A stretch of DNA of 64,000 nt from contig JAQXCQ010000095.1 in NCBI GenBank assembly GCA_029251785.1, forward strand, positions 19,707 to 83,706. Direction: 5' to 3'. Below the pieces are notes generated by a model. The model ran no database searches. It saw only the letters and a list, made by a program, of their open reading frames with translations, and had not been told where the DNA came from. The stretch is from Maricaulis sp. Lineage in GTDB: Bacteria > Pseudomonadota > Alphaproteobacteria > Caulobacterales > Maricaulaceae. Positions 45,051 through 53,677 of the stretch are shown piece after piece. Position 1 is the stretch's first letter. Every line of letters begins with the position of its first letter. The position numbers and the translations under genes are program-made.

Positions 45051-45138
45051 TGTAGCGGATGTCGCCACACCTGCCGCTTCGCTTGGCCTTTTGTGTTCGC
45101 TCGCGCTATCACGGCGCAAACATTAGCCGGACATTGCC

Positions 45139-46071
45139 ATGACGCTTCGCCTTGCCTTTATGGGTACCCCAGACTTTGCCGCCCGCTCCCTCGCCGAGGT
45201 GACGGCCGCCGGGCACGAGATTGTGCGGGTTTACAGCCAGCCACCGCGGCGACGCGGCCGGGGGCAGTCCGAGCAGAAAACACCCGTGCATCAACTGGCA
45301 GATATTCTCGGTATTCCCGTGGAAACACCCAAGAGCTTCAAGGCTCCCGAGGTCATTGCCGATTTTAAAGCACTCAATCTTGATGTGGCGCTGGTCGTCG
45401 CCTACGGGCAGATCCTGACGCAGGAAGCCCTTGATGCACCGCGTTTGGGGTGTCTCAACCTACACGGTTCCCTGCTGCCGCGTTGGCGCGGGGCAGCACC
45501 GATCCAGCGGGCGATCATGGCCGGCGATGAGATGACCGGCGTGCAGGTCATGCAAATGGAAGCCGGTCTCGATACCGGACCGATCCTGCTCTCTGAAACG
45601 CTCGCTATCAGCGACACGGATACAGCCTCTACACTGCACGATCGCATGGCGGACATTGGGGCCCTGATGTGGCCACGTGCACTGGGGGCACTTGAGCGGG
45701 AATCGCTGATTGCACAGCCGCAGTCCGAAGACGGGGCGACCTACGCCAAGAAGATCACGCCGGAAGAAGCCCGCATAGACTGGACGCGATCGGCCACAGA
45801 CTTGTCCTGCCATATTCGTGGGCTGTCACCCTTTCCAGGCGCCTGGTTTGAGCTCGACAACGACAAGGGCCCCGTGCGCATAAAGGTCCTCATGGCGACA
45901 CCCGAAGCGGGCAGTGCAGAGCCGGGCACGACGCTCGATGACGGCTTGCTTGTCGCCTGCGGCTCCGGCGCGCTGCGCATTACGCGCCTGCAGCGTCAGG
46001 GCAAGGGGCCTATGGATGCTGCGCATTATCTGCGTGGCACGCCACTGCCTGTCGGCACAAGGATCGCCTGA
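45139..46071 (+). CDS. fmt: methionyl-tRNA formyltransferase
   Basis: 310 residues. Formylates initiator Met-tRNA with 10-formyl-[20 protein letters not shown] opens the Rossmann domain. The active-site block [20 protein letters not shown] and the [18 protein letters not shown] segment follow, then the C-terminal OB domain ([10 protein letters not shown]...). Its stop overlaps the truA start by one base (TGATGG). Confidence 0.97.
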   Translation: MTLRLAFMGTPDFAARSLAEVTAAGHEIVRVYSQPPRRRGRGQSEQKTPVHQLADILGIPVETPKSFKAPEVIADFKALNLDVALVVAYGQILTQEALDAPRLGCLNLHGSLLPRWRGAAPIQRAIMAGDEMTGVQVMQMEAGLDTGPILLSETLAISDTDTASTLHDRMADIGALMWPRALGALERESLIAQPQSEDGATYAKKITPEEARIDWTRSATDLSCHIRGLSPFPGAWFELDNDKGPVRIKVLMATPEAGSAEPGTTLDDGLLVACGSGALRITRLQRQGKGPMDAAHYLRGTPLPVGTRIA

Positions 46072-46829
46072 TGGCCCGCTTCAAGCTGACCCTGGAATAT
46101 GACGGCACGCCGTTTTATGGCTGGCAAAAACAGGAAGATGGCCCCTCTGTGCAGGCCTCACTGGAACGCGCCTGTGAAGCACTCGACGGGGCTCCCGTAC
46201 TGGTCCAGGGGGCAGGGCGCACCGATAGTGGTGTGCATGCGCTGGGGCAGGTCGCCCATATTGATCTCACACGAAACATCACGGCCAACAAGGTGCGCGA
46301 GGCGCTTAATCATCATCTGCGGCCCGACCCGGTTGCGGTGCTGGAAGCTGAAGATGTCGACGATGATTTCAACGCCCGCTTCTCGGCCACCAAACGCCAC
46401 TACCTGTATCGCATCATCGACCGACGTCCGCCCCTAACGCTCGACAAGGGTCAGGCCTGGCGTATTCCGGTGGCGCTCGACAGTGACGCCATGCACGCCG
46501 CGGCACAGGCCCTGGTTGGCACCCATGATTTTTCGACGTTTCGCGACACCCAGTGTCAGGCGAAAAGCCCGGTAAAGACCTTCGACGAAATCCGCGTCTC
46601 GCGGCTGGGCGAAGAAGTTCAGGTCACCTGTTCGGCACGCTCATTCCTGCATCGCCAGGTCCGCTCCATTGTTGGCTCTCTGGCCGAGGTTGGTTTGGGC
46701 AAATGGAATGCGCGCGATTTTCGCGCCGCGCTTGAGGCTGCCAAACGCGCTCGTTGTGGGCCCGTAGCTCCGGCGGCCGGTCTGTATCTGGTGGCCGTGG
46801 ATTACCCGGCGGACGCCTCGAAAAACTGA
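46071..46829 (+). CDS. truA: tRNA pseudouridine(38-40) synthase
   Basis: 252 residues. Modifies the anticodon arm of many tRNAs. The catalytic aspartate lies in [30 protein letters not shown] at the start and [15 protein letters not shown] and [11 protein letters not shown] further on are TruA landmarks. Translationally coupled to fmt. Its last 28 bases overlap the tail of the convergent membrane protein gene. Confidence 0.97.
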   Translation: MARFKLTLEYDGTPFYGWQKQEDGPSVQASLERACEALDGAPVLVQGAGRTDSGVHALGQVAHIDLTRNITANKVREALNHHLRPDPVAVLEAEDVDDDFNARFSATKRHYLYRIIDRRPPLTLDKGQAWRIPVALDSDAMHAAAQALVGTHDFSTFRDTQCQAKSPVKTFDEIRVSRLGEEVQVTCSARSFLHRQVRSIVGSLAEVGLGKWNARDFRAALEAAKRARCGPVAPAAGLYLVAVDYPADASKN

Positions 46830-47374
46830 ATCAGGCCCTCAACCAGCATTAAATCGATCAGCGTTGGAATGGCTGCCGCCAGAGCGCCCTGACCGGCCGG
46901 CACGCCCAGCGCCACAACGGCCACGCGCCAATGGATGATCGGGCGCAGGATGAACTCGTAGAATGTGGCGAGCAGGGCCAGCATGTCCCGATCAATGACG
47001 CCGGCCACATACAGGAGCCAGATCGACGTGATGATCAGGTATCGCGCCATGAAACTCCAATTGTGCAGCACAATCCAGGGCACATAGGCATCTTGTCGAT
47101 TGCTGACTATGACGACGCCTGCAGCCGTCAGCGGATAGCTGATCCACAGGGCGATATAGATCACCAGATATTGGCCAAGGTCAGTGTCGGCCCCGAAATA
47201 GCGCTGACAGGCGATAAACAGGAAGAAGATCGGCAGGGTAAAAAGCGCGGCTCCAAAGGATCCCCAAAAGCCCCGCATCGACATGTCGAAATGCCATTCC
47301 CAATTCGGCTGAAATGCGATCAGCCGAAACATGCCCTGCAAGGCAATGATCGCGCTTGCGAACTGGCCGAGCAT
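46802..47374 (-). CDS. multi-span membrane protein coupled to dapE
   Basis: 190 residues with four or five hydrophobic helices ([77 protein letters not shown]). No known motif or family. Its ATG shares the A of the dapE TGA (TGATG), so it is likely translated with dapE. It may be an inner-membrane protein of the lysine/peptidoglycan precursor operon only by position. Confidence 0.72.
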   Translation of the reverse strand: MLGQFASAIIALQGMFRLIAFQPNWEWHFDMSMRGFWGSFGAALFTLPIFFLFIACQRYFGADTDLGQYLVIYIALWISYPLTAAGVVIVSNRQDAYVPWIVLHNWSFMARYLIITSIWLLYVAGVIDRDMLALLATFYEFILRPIIHWRVAVVALGVPAGQGALAAAIPTLIDLMLVEGLIQFFEASAG

Positions 47375-48531
47375 CAAGGCCGGGCCTCGAAATAGCGCGC
47401 CAATATCGTCGTGTAGATATTGGTCAGGTGTTCGATATCAGACACCGGTACCCGTTCATCGACCTGGTGCATGGTGGCGCCAACCAGGCCAAACTCGGCC
47501 ACCGGACAGTAATTGTGAATAAACCGCGCATCGCTGGTCCCGCCACCGGTATTGAGTGCCGGGCGACGGCCGGTTTCCGCCTCGACGGCATCCTGCAGAA
47601 GCGTCGTGAAATCGCCAGCCGGTGTCAGGAAGGCCTCGCCGGTGACATGAAAGTCGGTATCGATATGGCCGTCGAAATGCAAATCGCTCAGCGCCACTTC
47701 ATCCTCAATCCAGCGCGTCAGCTCATCGCCGGTATGCTTGATATTGAAGCGAATATTGAATTGCGCCGTGGCATTGCCCGGGATCACATTCGTGGTCGGA
47801 TTGCCGACATCAATGGACGTCACTTCCAGATTAGACGGCGGGAAGGGCGGGTGTCCCTCATCCAGCACGCGCGCATTGAGACGGTCTAGCAGGGTCAGCA
47901 ATACCGGGATCGGGTTTTCGGCGCGCTCCGGATAGGCCACATGCCCCTGACGTCCGCGAACCGTCAGCTTGCAATTGATACTGCCGCGACGGCCTGACTT
48001 GATCATATCGCCCAGCACGGTTGGATTGGTCGGCTCACCCACCAGGCAATGGTCAAAGCGTTCACCCGCTTCATCCAGCGCCACCAGCACACGCTTGGTG
48101 CCGTTAATGGCAAAGCCCTCTTCATCGCCGGTAATCAGGAAGGCGATCGAACCTTTAGCAGGGTCATGACGGTCCAGATGCCGCGATACAGCGGCCACCA
48201 TAGCGGCCAGCGCGCCCTTCATATCGGCCGCGCCGCGTCCCCACAGCACCCCGTCAATCGCCTCTGCGGCGAACGGAGGTTGGGTCCAGGCTGCGTCCTC
48301 GCCCGGCGGTACCACATCGGTATGACCGGCAAACAGGAAACACGGCGAGGCCGTGCCCAGCCGCGCATACAGATTGTCGACATCTTCAAAGGGAAGTCGC
48401 CGACAATCAAAGCCGAGCTGCTCCAACGCAGCCTGCATCACATCCAGCGCACCGGCATCAGTCGGCGTGATGGACGGGCACTGGATCAGCGATTGCGCCA
48501 GTGCAATGGGATCATTGAGTGATTGCGTCAT
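47374..48531 (-). CDS. dapE: succinyl-diaminopimelate desuccinylase
   Basis: 385 residues, two-zinc M20 hydrolase that frees LL-diaminopimelate from its succinyl form. Metal and active-site motifs are FAGHTDVVPPGE, WGRGAADMKGALAAM, ITGDEEGFAINGT (general-base Glu), CLVGEPTNP and the C-terminal VGATMHQVDERV. With dapD nearby it shows the succinylase route to DAP, the cell-wall amino acid and the substrate of the decarboxylase earlier in the window. Confidence 0.96.
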   Translation of the reverse strand: MTQSLNDPIALAQSLIQCPSITPTDAGALDVMQAALEQLGFDCRRLPFEDVDNLYARLGTASPCFLFAGHTDVVPPGEDAAWTQPPFAAEAIDGVLWGRGAADMKGALAAMVAAVSRHLDRHDPAKGSIAFLITGDEEGFAINGTKRVLVALDEAGERFDHCLVGEPTNPTVLGDMIKSGRRGSINCKLTVRGRQGHVAYPERAENPIPVLLTLLDRLNARVLDEGHPPFPPSNLEVTSIDVGNPTTNVIPGNATAQFNIRFNIKHTGDELTRWIEDEVALSDLHFDGHIDTDFHVTGEAFLTPAGDFTTLLQDAVEAETGRRPALNTGGGTSDARFIHNYCPVAEFGLVGATMHQVDERVPVSDIEHLTNIYTTILARYFEARP

Positions 48532-48577
48532 CGCCTATCCCGATAAAGCACTTCGAGATATCCGGCCAGTGCCAGCG

Positions 48578-48913
48578 CTAGCCGCCCTTGGATTCCCGAT
48601 AGCGTTCCATTGAAATAGAGAGTTTGAAAGTCTCGCGATATTTCGGCGATCCCACCGGGCGTGGGGGATTGCTGGAGGTCAGTGCCAGGATGCGTTCAAG
48701 CGTGTCGTGGGCTGCGCCGCTTTGGCCCGCGCCGATATAGGCGTGCAGCTCGACCAGAGCGTCGGACAGCGGATCACCGCCGCGGATGATAAAATACGGC
48801 TCGTCGTGTTGAATGCGCGACCGGGCATCAAACTGTGACGGGTTGTCGGCTGAGCCATAGGGCGCATCCAGGTCGATGGTCTGTGGCTTTTCCTGAACTA
48901 TTGCGTCGCTCAT
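48578..48913 (-). CDS. conserved-looking small protein of unknown function
   Basis: 111 residues, soluble, acidic at the start and basic at the end. Segments include DEPYFIIRGGDPLSDALVEL, AYIGAGQSGAAHDTLERILA and the closing KYRETFKLSISMERYRESKG. GAGGAAG lies 6 bases before the ATG at 48913. No family recognised. It is upstream of dapE in the same direction. Confidence 0.65.
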   Translation of the reverse strand: MSDAIVQEKPQTIDLDAPYGSADNPSQFDARSRIQHDEPYFIIRGGDPLSDALVELHAYIGAGQSGAAHDTLERILALTSSNPPRPVGSPKYRETFKLSISMERYRESKGG

Positions 48914-49037
48914 GGCGCTTCCTCTCATTTGGACTACAGGCCCCATTGCACCAGATTCGGGGGCAAAGCGGTAGAGTCTATGTGCATCGCTGGCGCACAC
49001 CATGGCCGTACAATTCACAAACGTCTATGAGGGGGCC

Positions 49038-50285
49038 ATGTCGACACAAAAACCAGAACCCAAGCACATCGCCGTTATCGGTGGTGGCCCCGCCGGCCTG
49101 ATGGCTGCCGAGACGATCGCCGCTGAAGGCATCGCTGTCTCCGTCTTCGAGAAAATGCCGACGCTGGGGCGCAAATTCCTCATGGCCGGTCGTGGAGGGC
49201 TGAACCTCACGCATATCGAAGGCCAGGCCCCGTTCATGGCGCGCTATGGCGAGGCGGAAGCCTGGATGGCGCCGCGACTCGCCATGTTTACACCGGGCCG
49301 CCTGCGCGAATGGTGCGAAGATTTGGGTCAGCGCACTTTCGTGGGCAGCAGCGGGCGTATTTTTCCAACCTGCATGAAAGCCTCTCCCTTGCTGCGCGCC
49401 TGGCGCGCCCGGCTCGACGAGCAGGACGTTCAAATCTATCTGCGCCATACGTGGCATGGCTGGGACGAGGCGGGCTCCCTATGCTTCACACGCGACAATG
49501 GCGAGGAGCTGAAAATTGAGGCCGACGCTGTGGTGCTGGCCCTGGGTGGCGCAAGCTGGCCCAAGCTGGGTGCCGATGCGGCCTGGGTTGACGCGATGGA
49601 GACGTCCGGCGTTGAAGTGAAACCCTTCCAGCCCTCCAATTGCGGCGTCAATATCGCCTGGAGTGATGTCTTCAAGGAACGGTTTGCCGGCACACCTCTG
49701 AAAGGCATTGCGCTGGGCTTTGGTGACAAGAAGGTCAAGGGCGAGGCCATGATCACCGATTATGGTTTGGAGGGCGGGGCCCTGTATTCGCTCAGCCCGG
49801 CCTTGCGGGCTTCACTGGCCGGCAGCGAGCGGACGACGCTGACCATCGATCTGCGCCCGGAACAGAAACAAGACGTCATCGCCGCGCGCCTCGCCAAGGT
49901 GCGCAAGGGTGAATCCCTGTCCAACCGTCTCAAGAAAGCCCTCAAGCTCAGCCCGGCGGCGATCAGCCTGCTGCGCGAAGGCCCGGGCGAAATGCCTCAC
50001 GATGCCGGCGAGTTGGCCGCGCTCATTAAATCTGTCCCCGTCACGATCGACAGTCAGCGTCCGCTCGACCGCGCCATTTCATCTGCCGGCGGTGTCGCGC
50101 TGGATGCGATGGATGCAAACCAGATGCTCCTCGCCCGACCGGGCGTCTTCCTGGCCGGCGAAATGCTCGACTGGGAAGCACCCACGGGCGGCTATTTGTT
50201 GCAGGGCTGTTTCTCAAGCGGTGTCGGTGCCGCCAATGGCGTGATCGAATGGATCAGCGAAGACGTCAGCGAAGAAGATCATTGA
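49038..50285 (+). CDS. FAD-dependent oxidoreductase, HI0933/BaiN-like (TIGR03862 type)
   Basis: 415 residues. The FAD-binding motif is [19 protein letters not shown] near the N-terminus, then [16 protein letters not shown], a hallmark of the HI0933 flavoprotein group. [40 protein letters not shown] and the end [20 protein letters not shown] are also typical. The physiological substrate of this subgroup is unknown. The start at 49038 has GAGGGGG upstream. The last 20 bases overlap the dapD tail. Confidence 0.9.
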   Translation: MSTQKPEPKHIAVIGGGPAGLMAAETIAAEGIAVSVFEKMPTLGRKFLMAGRGGLNLTHIEGQAPFMARYGEAEAWMAPRLAMFTPGRLREWCEDLGQRTFVGSSGRIFPTCMKASPLLRAWRARLDEQDVQIYLRHTWHGWDEAGSLCFTRDNGEELKIEADAVVLALGGASWPKLGADAAWVDAMETSGVEVKPFQPSNCGVNIAWSDVFKERFAGTPLKGIALGFGDKKVKGEAMITDYGLEGGALYSLSPALRASLAGSERTTLTIDLRPEQKQDVIAARLAKVRKGESLSNRLKKALKLSPAAISLLREGPGEMPHDAGELAALIKSVPVTIDSQRPLDRAISSAGGVALDAMDANQMLLARPGVFLAGEMLDWEAPTGGYLLQGCFSSGVGAANGVIEWISEDVSEEDH

Positions 50286-51090
50286 TCGCGGTTTTTGACC
50301 GCGTCTGCGCATCGACACGCTTCACGATCACGGCGCAGGCCAGTGATGGTCCACCCTTGGGGTCCGGCAATGTGCCTGGCACAACAACCGCATAGGAGGG
50401 GATCTCGCCGCGCGTGATTTCGCCGGTGGCACGATCAACAATTTTGGTCGACTGGCCCAGGAACACGCCCATCGAAATCACAGCGCCCTCGCGCACGATC
50501 ACGCCCTCGGCGACTTCCGAACGTGCACCGATAAACACATCATCCTCAATAATCACCGGCCCGGCTTGCAATGGCTCCAGCACGCCGCCAATACCGACAC
50601 CGCCAGAGATATGCACCCGCTTGCCGATTTGCGCGCACGAACCCACAGTCGACCATGTGTCGACCATCGTGCCCTCATCGATATAGGCTCCCAGATTGAC
50701 ATAGGACGGCATCAACACAGCACCCGGCGCAATATATGAGCCCTTGCGCACAGCGCAGGGCGGTACAGCGCGGAAGCCGGCTTTCTTGAAGTCCGCCTCG
50801 GTCCAGCCCTCAAACTTCGACGCCACCTTGTCCCACCAGGAGGCATTGGCCACACCACCGGAAATCATCCCCATCGCGTTCAGACGGAAGCCCAACAACA
50901 CCGCTTTTTTGAGCCATTGATTGACGACCCAGTCTGCATTGCCCGAGCGCTCGGCGACACGCGCCTTACCGCTATCGAGCAATTCAATGGCCGCCTCAAC
51001 CGCCTCGCGAACTTCGCCGACGGTATCAACCGATACGCCTTCGCGCTCATCCCAGGCAGTCTCGATGGTGGCTTGCAGATTATTAGTCAT
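50266..51090 (-). CDS. dapD: tetrahydrodipicolinate N-succinyltransferase
   Basis: 274 residues, left-handed beta-helix acyltransferase. It succinylates tetrahydrodipicolinate, the committed step before dap[21 protein letters not shown], then hexapeptide repeats: [60 protein letters not shown] and [20 protein letters not shown]. Own leader of 97 bases from the HAD gene upstream. Confidence 0.97.
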   Translation of the reverse strand: MTNNLQATIETAWDEREGVSVDTVGEVREAVEAAIELLDSGKARVAERSGNADWVVNQWLKKAVLLGFRLNAMGMISGGVANASWWDKVASKFEGWTEADFKKAGFRAVPPCAVRKGSYIAPGAVLMPSYVNLGAYIDEGTMVDTWSTVGSCAQIGKRVHISGGVGIGGVLEPLQAGPVIIEDDVFIGARSEVAEGVIVREGAVISMGVFLGQSTKIVDRATGEITRGEIPSYAVVVPGTLPDPKGGPSLACAVIVKRVDAQTRSKTAINDLLR

Positions 51091-51187
51091 GATGCGGCGT
51101 CCTGTGTGATCTCACCGGACACTTATCGCGCCCGTTGAACTGGTATATCGGAGGATTTCGAGGCGGTGCGAAGCAATATCAGCAGAA

Positions 51188-51982
51188 TTACTTGCTGGTC
51201 GAGGTTTTCGCCTGGCTCAGGAACGTCGCCAGGCAATCGGCGGCGAAGTGGATATGCTCGCCGGATTCCGCGAGTTTGCGGACCAGCGCTTCTTCTTCGT
51301 CGTGGACCCAGACCGTGGTGAAGCCCAGTGAGGCAGCGGTTTTCAGATTCTGGGTTGAATCCTCGAACATCACGGTTTCGCTCGCTGGGATCTCGAAATG
51401 ATCGACAAATTTCTCAAAGCCCTCGCGATGGGGTTTGGGTGTAAAGCCGGATGCCTCGACATCGAAGATCTCATCAAACGCCTCCGTCAGGCCAAGTTGT
51501 TCGAGGATGTTCTCTGCATGCTTGAAGGACCCGTTCGTATAGACGATCCGACGACCGGGCAGGGCCGTGATCAGATTGGCCAGATTGGGTGTTGGATCAA
51601 TTGTGCTCGCATCGATGTCGTGGACATAGTCGAGAAATTCGGCGGTATCGACGACATGATTGGCCATCAGCCCATTCAGCGTCGTGCCATAGGCGCGATA
51701 ATAGTCATTCCGAATGCCCGTCGCGACCTCTTCGGGCACATCGAGCATCTTCGCGACATATTGCGTCATGCGGTGCTCGACCTGGGTCATGATATTCGAG
51801 CTGGCCGGATACAAGGTATCATCCAGATCAAAAACCCATTGTGAAACATGGCTCAGGTCGGCAGATCCGTTGGTGTTAAAGGCAGGCTTTGTCCCGGGGT
51901 TACCAAACGCTTCTGAGCTGCCGGGGGCGCCATCGCTTGACGTGGAGGGAATGGGCTGTGGATGAAGCGGATCGTGACTCAT
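51188..51982 (-). CDS. HAD-family pyrimidine 5'-nucleotidase
   Basis: 264 residues. HAD motif I is VFDLDDTLYP (DxD nucleophile pair), followed by the SDT1-like cap (YRAYGTTLNGLMANHVVDTA), motif II in RIVYTNGSFKHAENIL, and motifs III/IV in KPHREGFEKF and VMFEDSTQNLKTAASLG. This is the pyrimidine-nucleotidase branch commonly found next to dapD in alphaproteobacteria. The first 45 residues are an extra Pro/Ser/Gly-rich stretch not usual for the family. ATGA overlap with the DUF1036 gene. Confidence 0.9.
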   Translation of the reverse strand: MSHDPLHPQPIPSTSSDGAPGSSEAFGNPGTKPAFNTNGSADLSHVSQWVFDLDDTLYPASSNIMTQVEHRMTQYVAKMLDVPEEVATGIRNDYYRAYGTTLNGLMANHVVDTAEFLDYVHDIDASTIDPTPNLANLITALPGRRIVYTNGSFKHAENILEQLGLTEAFDEIFDVEASGFTPKPHREGFEKFVDHFEIPASETVMFEDSTQNLKTAASLGFTTVWVHDEEEALVRKLAESGEHIHFAADCLATFLSQAKTSTSK

Positions 51983-53025
51983 TGTCCCGTCCCACCAAAA
52001 TCATCGCCTGTCAGCGTCACGCGCACACCGCCATCCACAGGTTCCGGGATCCGGCGAAAGTTGGCGGTTTCATAGCCGCGGTCCGAGCAATTGGTGCGCC
52101 CTTCGGCCAGGAAACGCGACGGTGCATAACAAAAGGATTGTTCCCCGCCGGTAATTGTCTGACGCGATTCATTGATGATGCGTTCGGCGTAGAAAAACTG
52201 GCTGGCTGTCTCGAGACGCGTTCCCAGAATGCGTGCGCATTCGCCAGTATGCATCCGCCACCAGCCTCGAGACTCCCAGATATCGTCGACAAGATGTCCG
52301 TAGGCGGCTGAAATGTCGTAACCCGACTCATTGCACACCGTAAGGCCCGACGAGGCATTGCGGGCCAGCGCCCGGCTTTCAAGGGCATCAATGAGCCGCG
52401 CATCCGATGGGCGCGTGGCCAGCTCGGCATCTTCAAGGAAGGCTGCGACCGCGCGGCGCGTCTGGGAGCCGTCATAGCCATCTATTGAACTGATCCGATA
52501 ACCGGCCGATTGCAGCAAGCGTTGCAGTCCGGCCTCGTCCGCGCGGGATCCAAAATCGGTCGGCTCAACCAAGGTCGTTCGTTCGCGATCATCGCCCTCG
52601 CGCATTATAAAGTCGCGACTGGCAAGGCCAAGTGCGTCGCAGCGTGTATTGGCGACCAGGTCGAAATCGCTTTCATCGACACAGAGCGGTATTCCGCCAC
52701 GCCACTCTCGAACCCCGCCCAGATAGGCGGAACTGGTCTTGGCGTAGTAGAATATCTGTGTGTCGCCATCCAAATCCACTTCAGTGGCGACATTGGCGCA
52801 CTCGCCAGGACGGATCCGCGTCCAGCCTTCCAGGGCCACACCACCGTCGACAGGCCAGCCAGTCGCCAATTCGATAACAAAGCTGGTTTGATTGCAAAGG
52901 TCGGCGGCGACAGCATTTCCAGGGCTCAGTAGCGTGATCAGCGAGGACAGGCCCAGCAGGCAAGCAGACATCAGTCCGCGTGCCAGTCGAGACAGTCGAA
53001 GACAGTAATCCAGCATCCAAGTCAC
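51979..53025 (-). CDS. secreted double-DUF1036 protein
   Basis: About 348 residues with a signal/anchor (LARGLMSACLLGLSSLITLL...AVAA) and two DUF1036 copies. The first is LCNQTSFVIELATGWPVDGG with RIRPGECANV and FYYAKTSSAYLGG. The second is VCNESGYDISAAYGHLVDDI with WWRMHTGECARILG and FFYAERI. Between them lies a peptidoglycan-binding-like helix bundle (EAGLQRLLQSAGYRISSIDG, GSQTRRAVAAFLED). Periplasmic role unknown. GTG at 53025 with GGGAG eight bases upstream is the best start, 4 bases past the yihA stop. In many relatives argB occupies this position. Confidence 0.85.
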   Translation of the reverse strand: MTWMLDYCLRLSRLARGLMSACLLGLSSLITLLSPGNAVAADLCNQTSFVIELATGWPVDGGVALEGWTRIRPGECANVATEVDLDGDTQIFYYAKTSSAYLGGVREWRGGIPLCVDESDFDLVANTRCDALGLASRDFIMREGDDRERTTLVEPTDFGSRADEAGLQRLLQSAGYRISSIDGYDGSQTRRAVAAFLEDAELATRPSDARLIDALESRALARNASSGLTVCNESGYDISAAYGHLVDDIWESRGWWRMHTGECARILGTRLETASQFFYAERIINESRQTITGGEQSFCYAPSRFLAEGRTNCSDRGYETANFRRIPEPVDGGVRVTLTGDDFGGTGQ

Positions 53026-53029
53026 AAGG

Positions 53030-53677
53030 CTAGCTCCCGGCACCGGGTGACAGGGCAGCGATTTCGGCCCGCACTGTTTCCAGACCATTCTTCTTCGACG
53101 AAGACGTGCTCAGGACTCGCGGGAAGGCCGCCGGGTTTTTGCGGATGGCCTCGGTTGCCGCCGCGATCGCCTTGTCTTCCTCGCCAGCCTTGAGCTTGTC
53201 AGTCTTGGTCAGGACAAGTTGATAGCTCACAGCGCTTTCGTCAAACACGGCCATAATCGCCTTATCGACATCCTTGACGCCATGGCGACTGTCGATGAGC
53301 AGATAGACCCGCTTGAGATTGACCCGGCCGCGCAAAAACGCCCGTGTCAGGCCGGTCCATTTCTTGACCACTTCCTTAGGCGCTTTGGCATAGCCATAGC
53401 CCGGCAGGTCAACGATGCGGATATCGCTTTCTGTGATGTCGAAGAAATTGAGCTCGCGTGTCCGTCCGGGCGCACCCGAGGCGCGGGCAAGTCGGTTTTG
53501 ATTGGTCAGAGCATTGATGAGCGAAGATTTGCCAACATTGGAGCGTCCGGCGAAGGCTATTTCAAGTCGATCGGCCGGGGGCAGCTGGTCCAGCCGAACA
53601 GCGCCCATGAGGAAATCGACGGGCCGCGCAAATAGACGACGGCCCGCCTCGATATCCAGATCGTCAATATCGCTCAG
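53030..53677 (-). CDS. yihA: ribosome biogenesis GTPase YihA/YsxC (EngB)
   Basis: Small GTPase for 50S assembly. G1 AFAGRSNVGKSSLINALT, G2 region TPGRT-like (GAPGRTRELNFF), G3 VDLPGYGYA, G4 LVLTKTDKL and G5 STSSSKKNGLE are all seen. The first ATG in frame (53608) would give MGAVRLDQLPP and lose the conserved N-terminal helix. The frame continues upstream as SDIDDLDIEAGRRLFARP-VDFL, which is family-like, back to a CTG at 53677 with GGGAG 6 bases ahead. That CTG overlaps the yidC TGA as CTGA. No ATG, GTG or TTG exists between the upstream in-frame stop and 53608. I take CTG as the start; ATG at 53608 remains possible. Confidence 0.9.
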   Translation of the reverse strand: MSDIDDLDIEAGRRLFARPVDFLMGAVRLDQLPPADRLEIAFAGRSNVGKSSLINALTNQNRLARASGAPGRTRELNFFDITESDIRIVDLPGYGYAKAPKEVVKKWTGLTRAFLRGRVNLKRVYLLIDSRHGVKDVDKAIMAVFDESAVSYQLVLTKTDKLKAGEEDKAIAAATEAIRKNPAAFPRVLSTSSSKKNGLETVRAEIAALSPGAGS

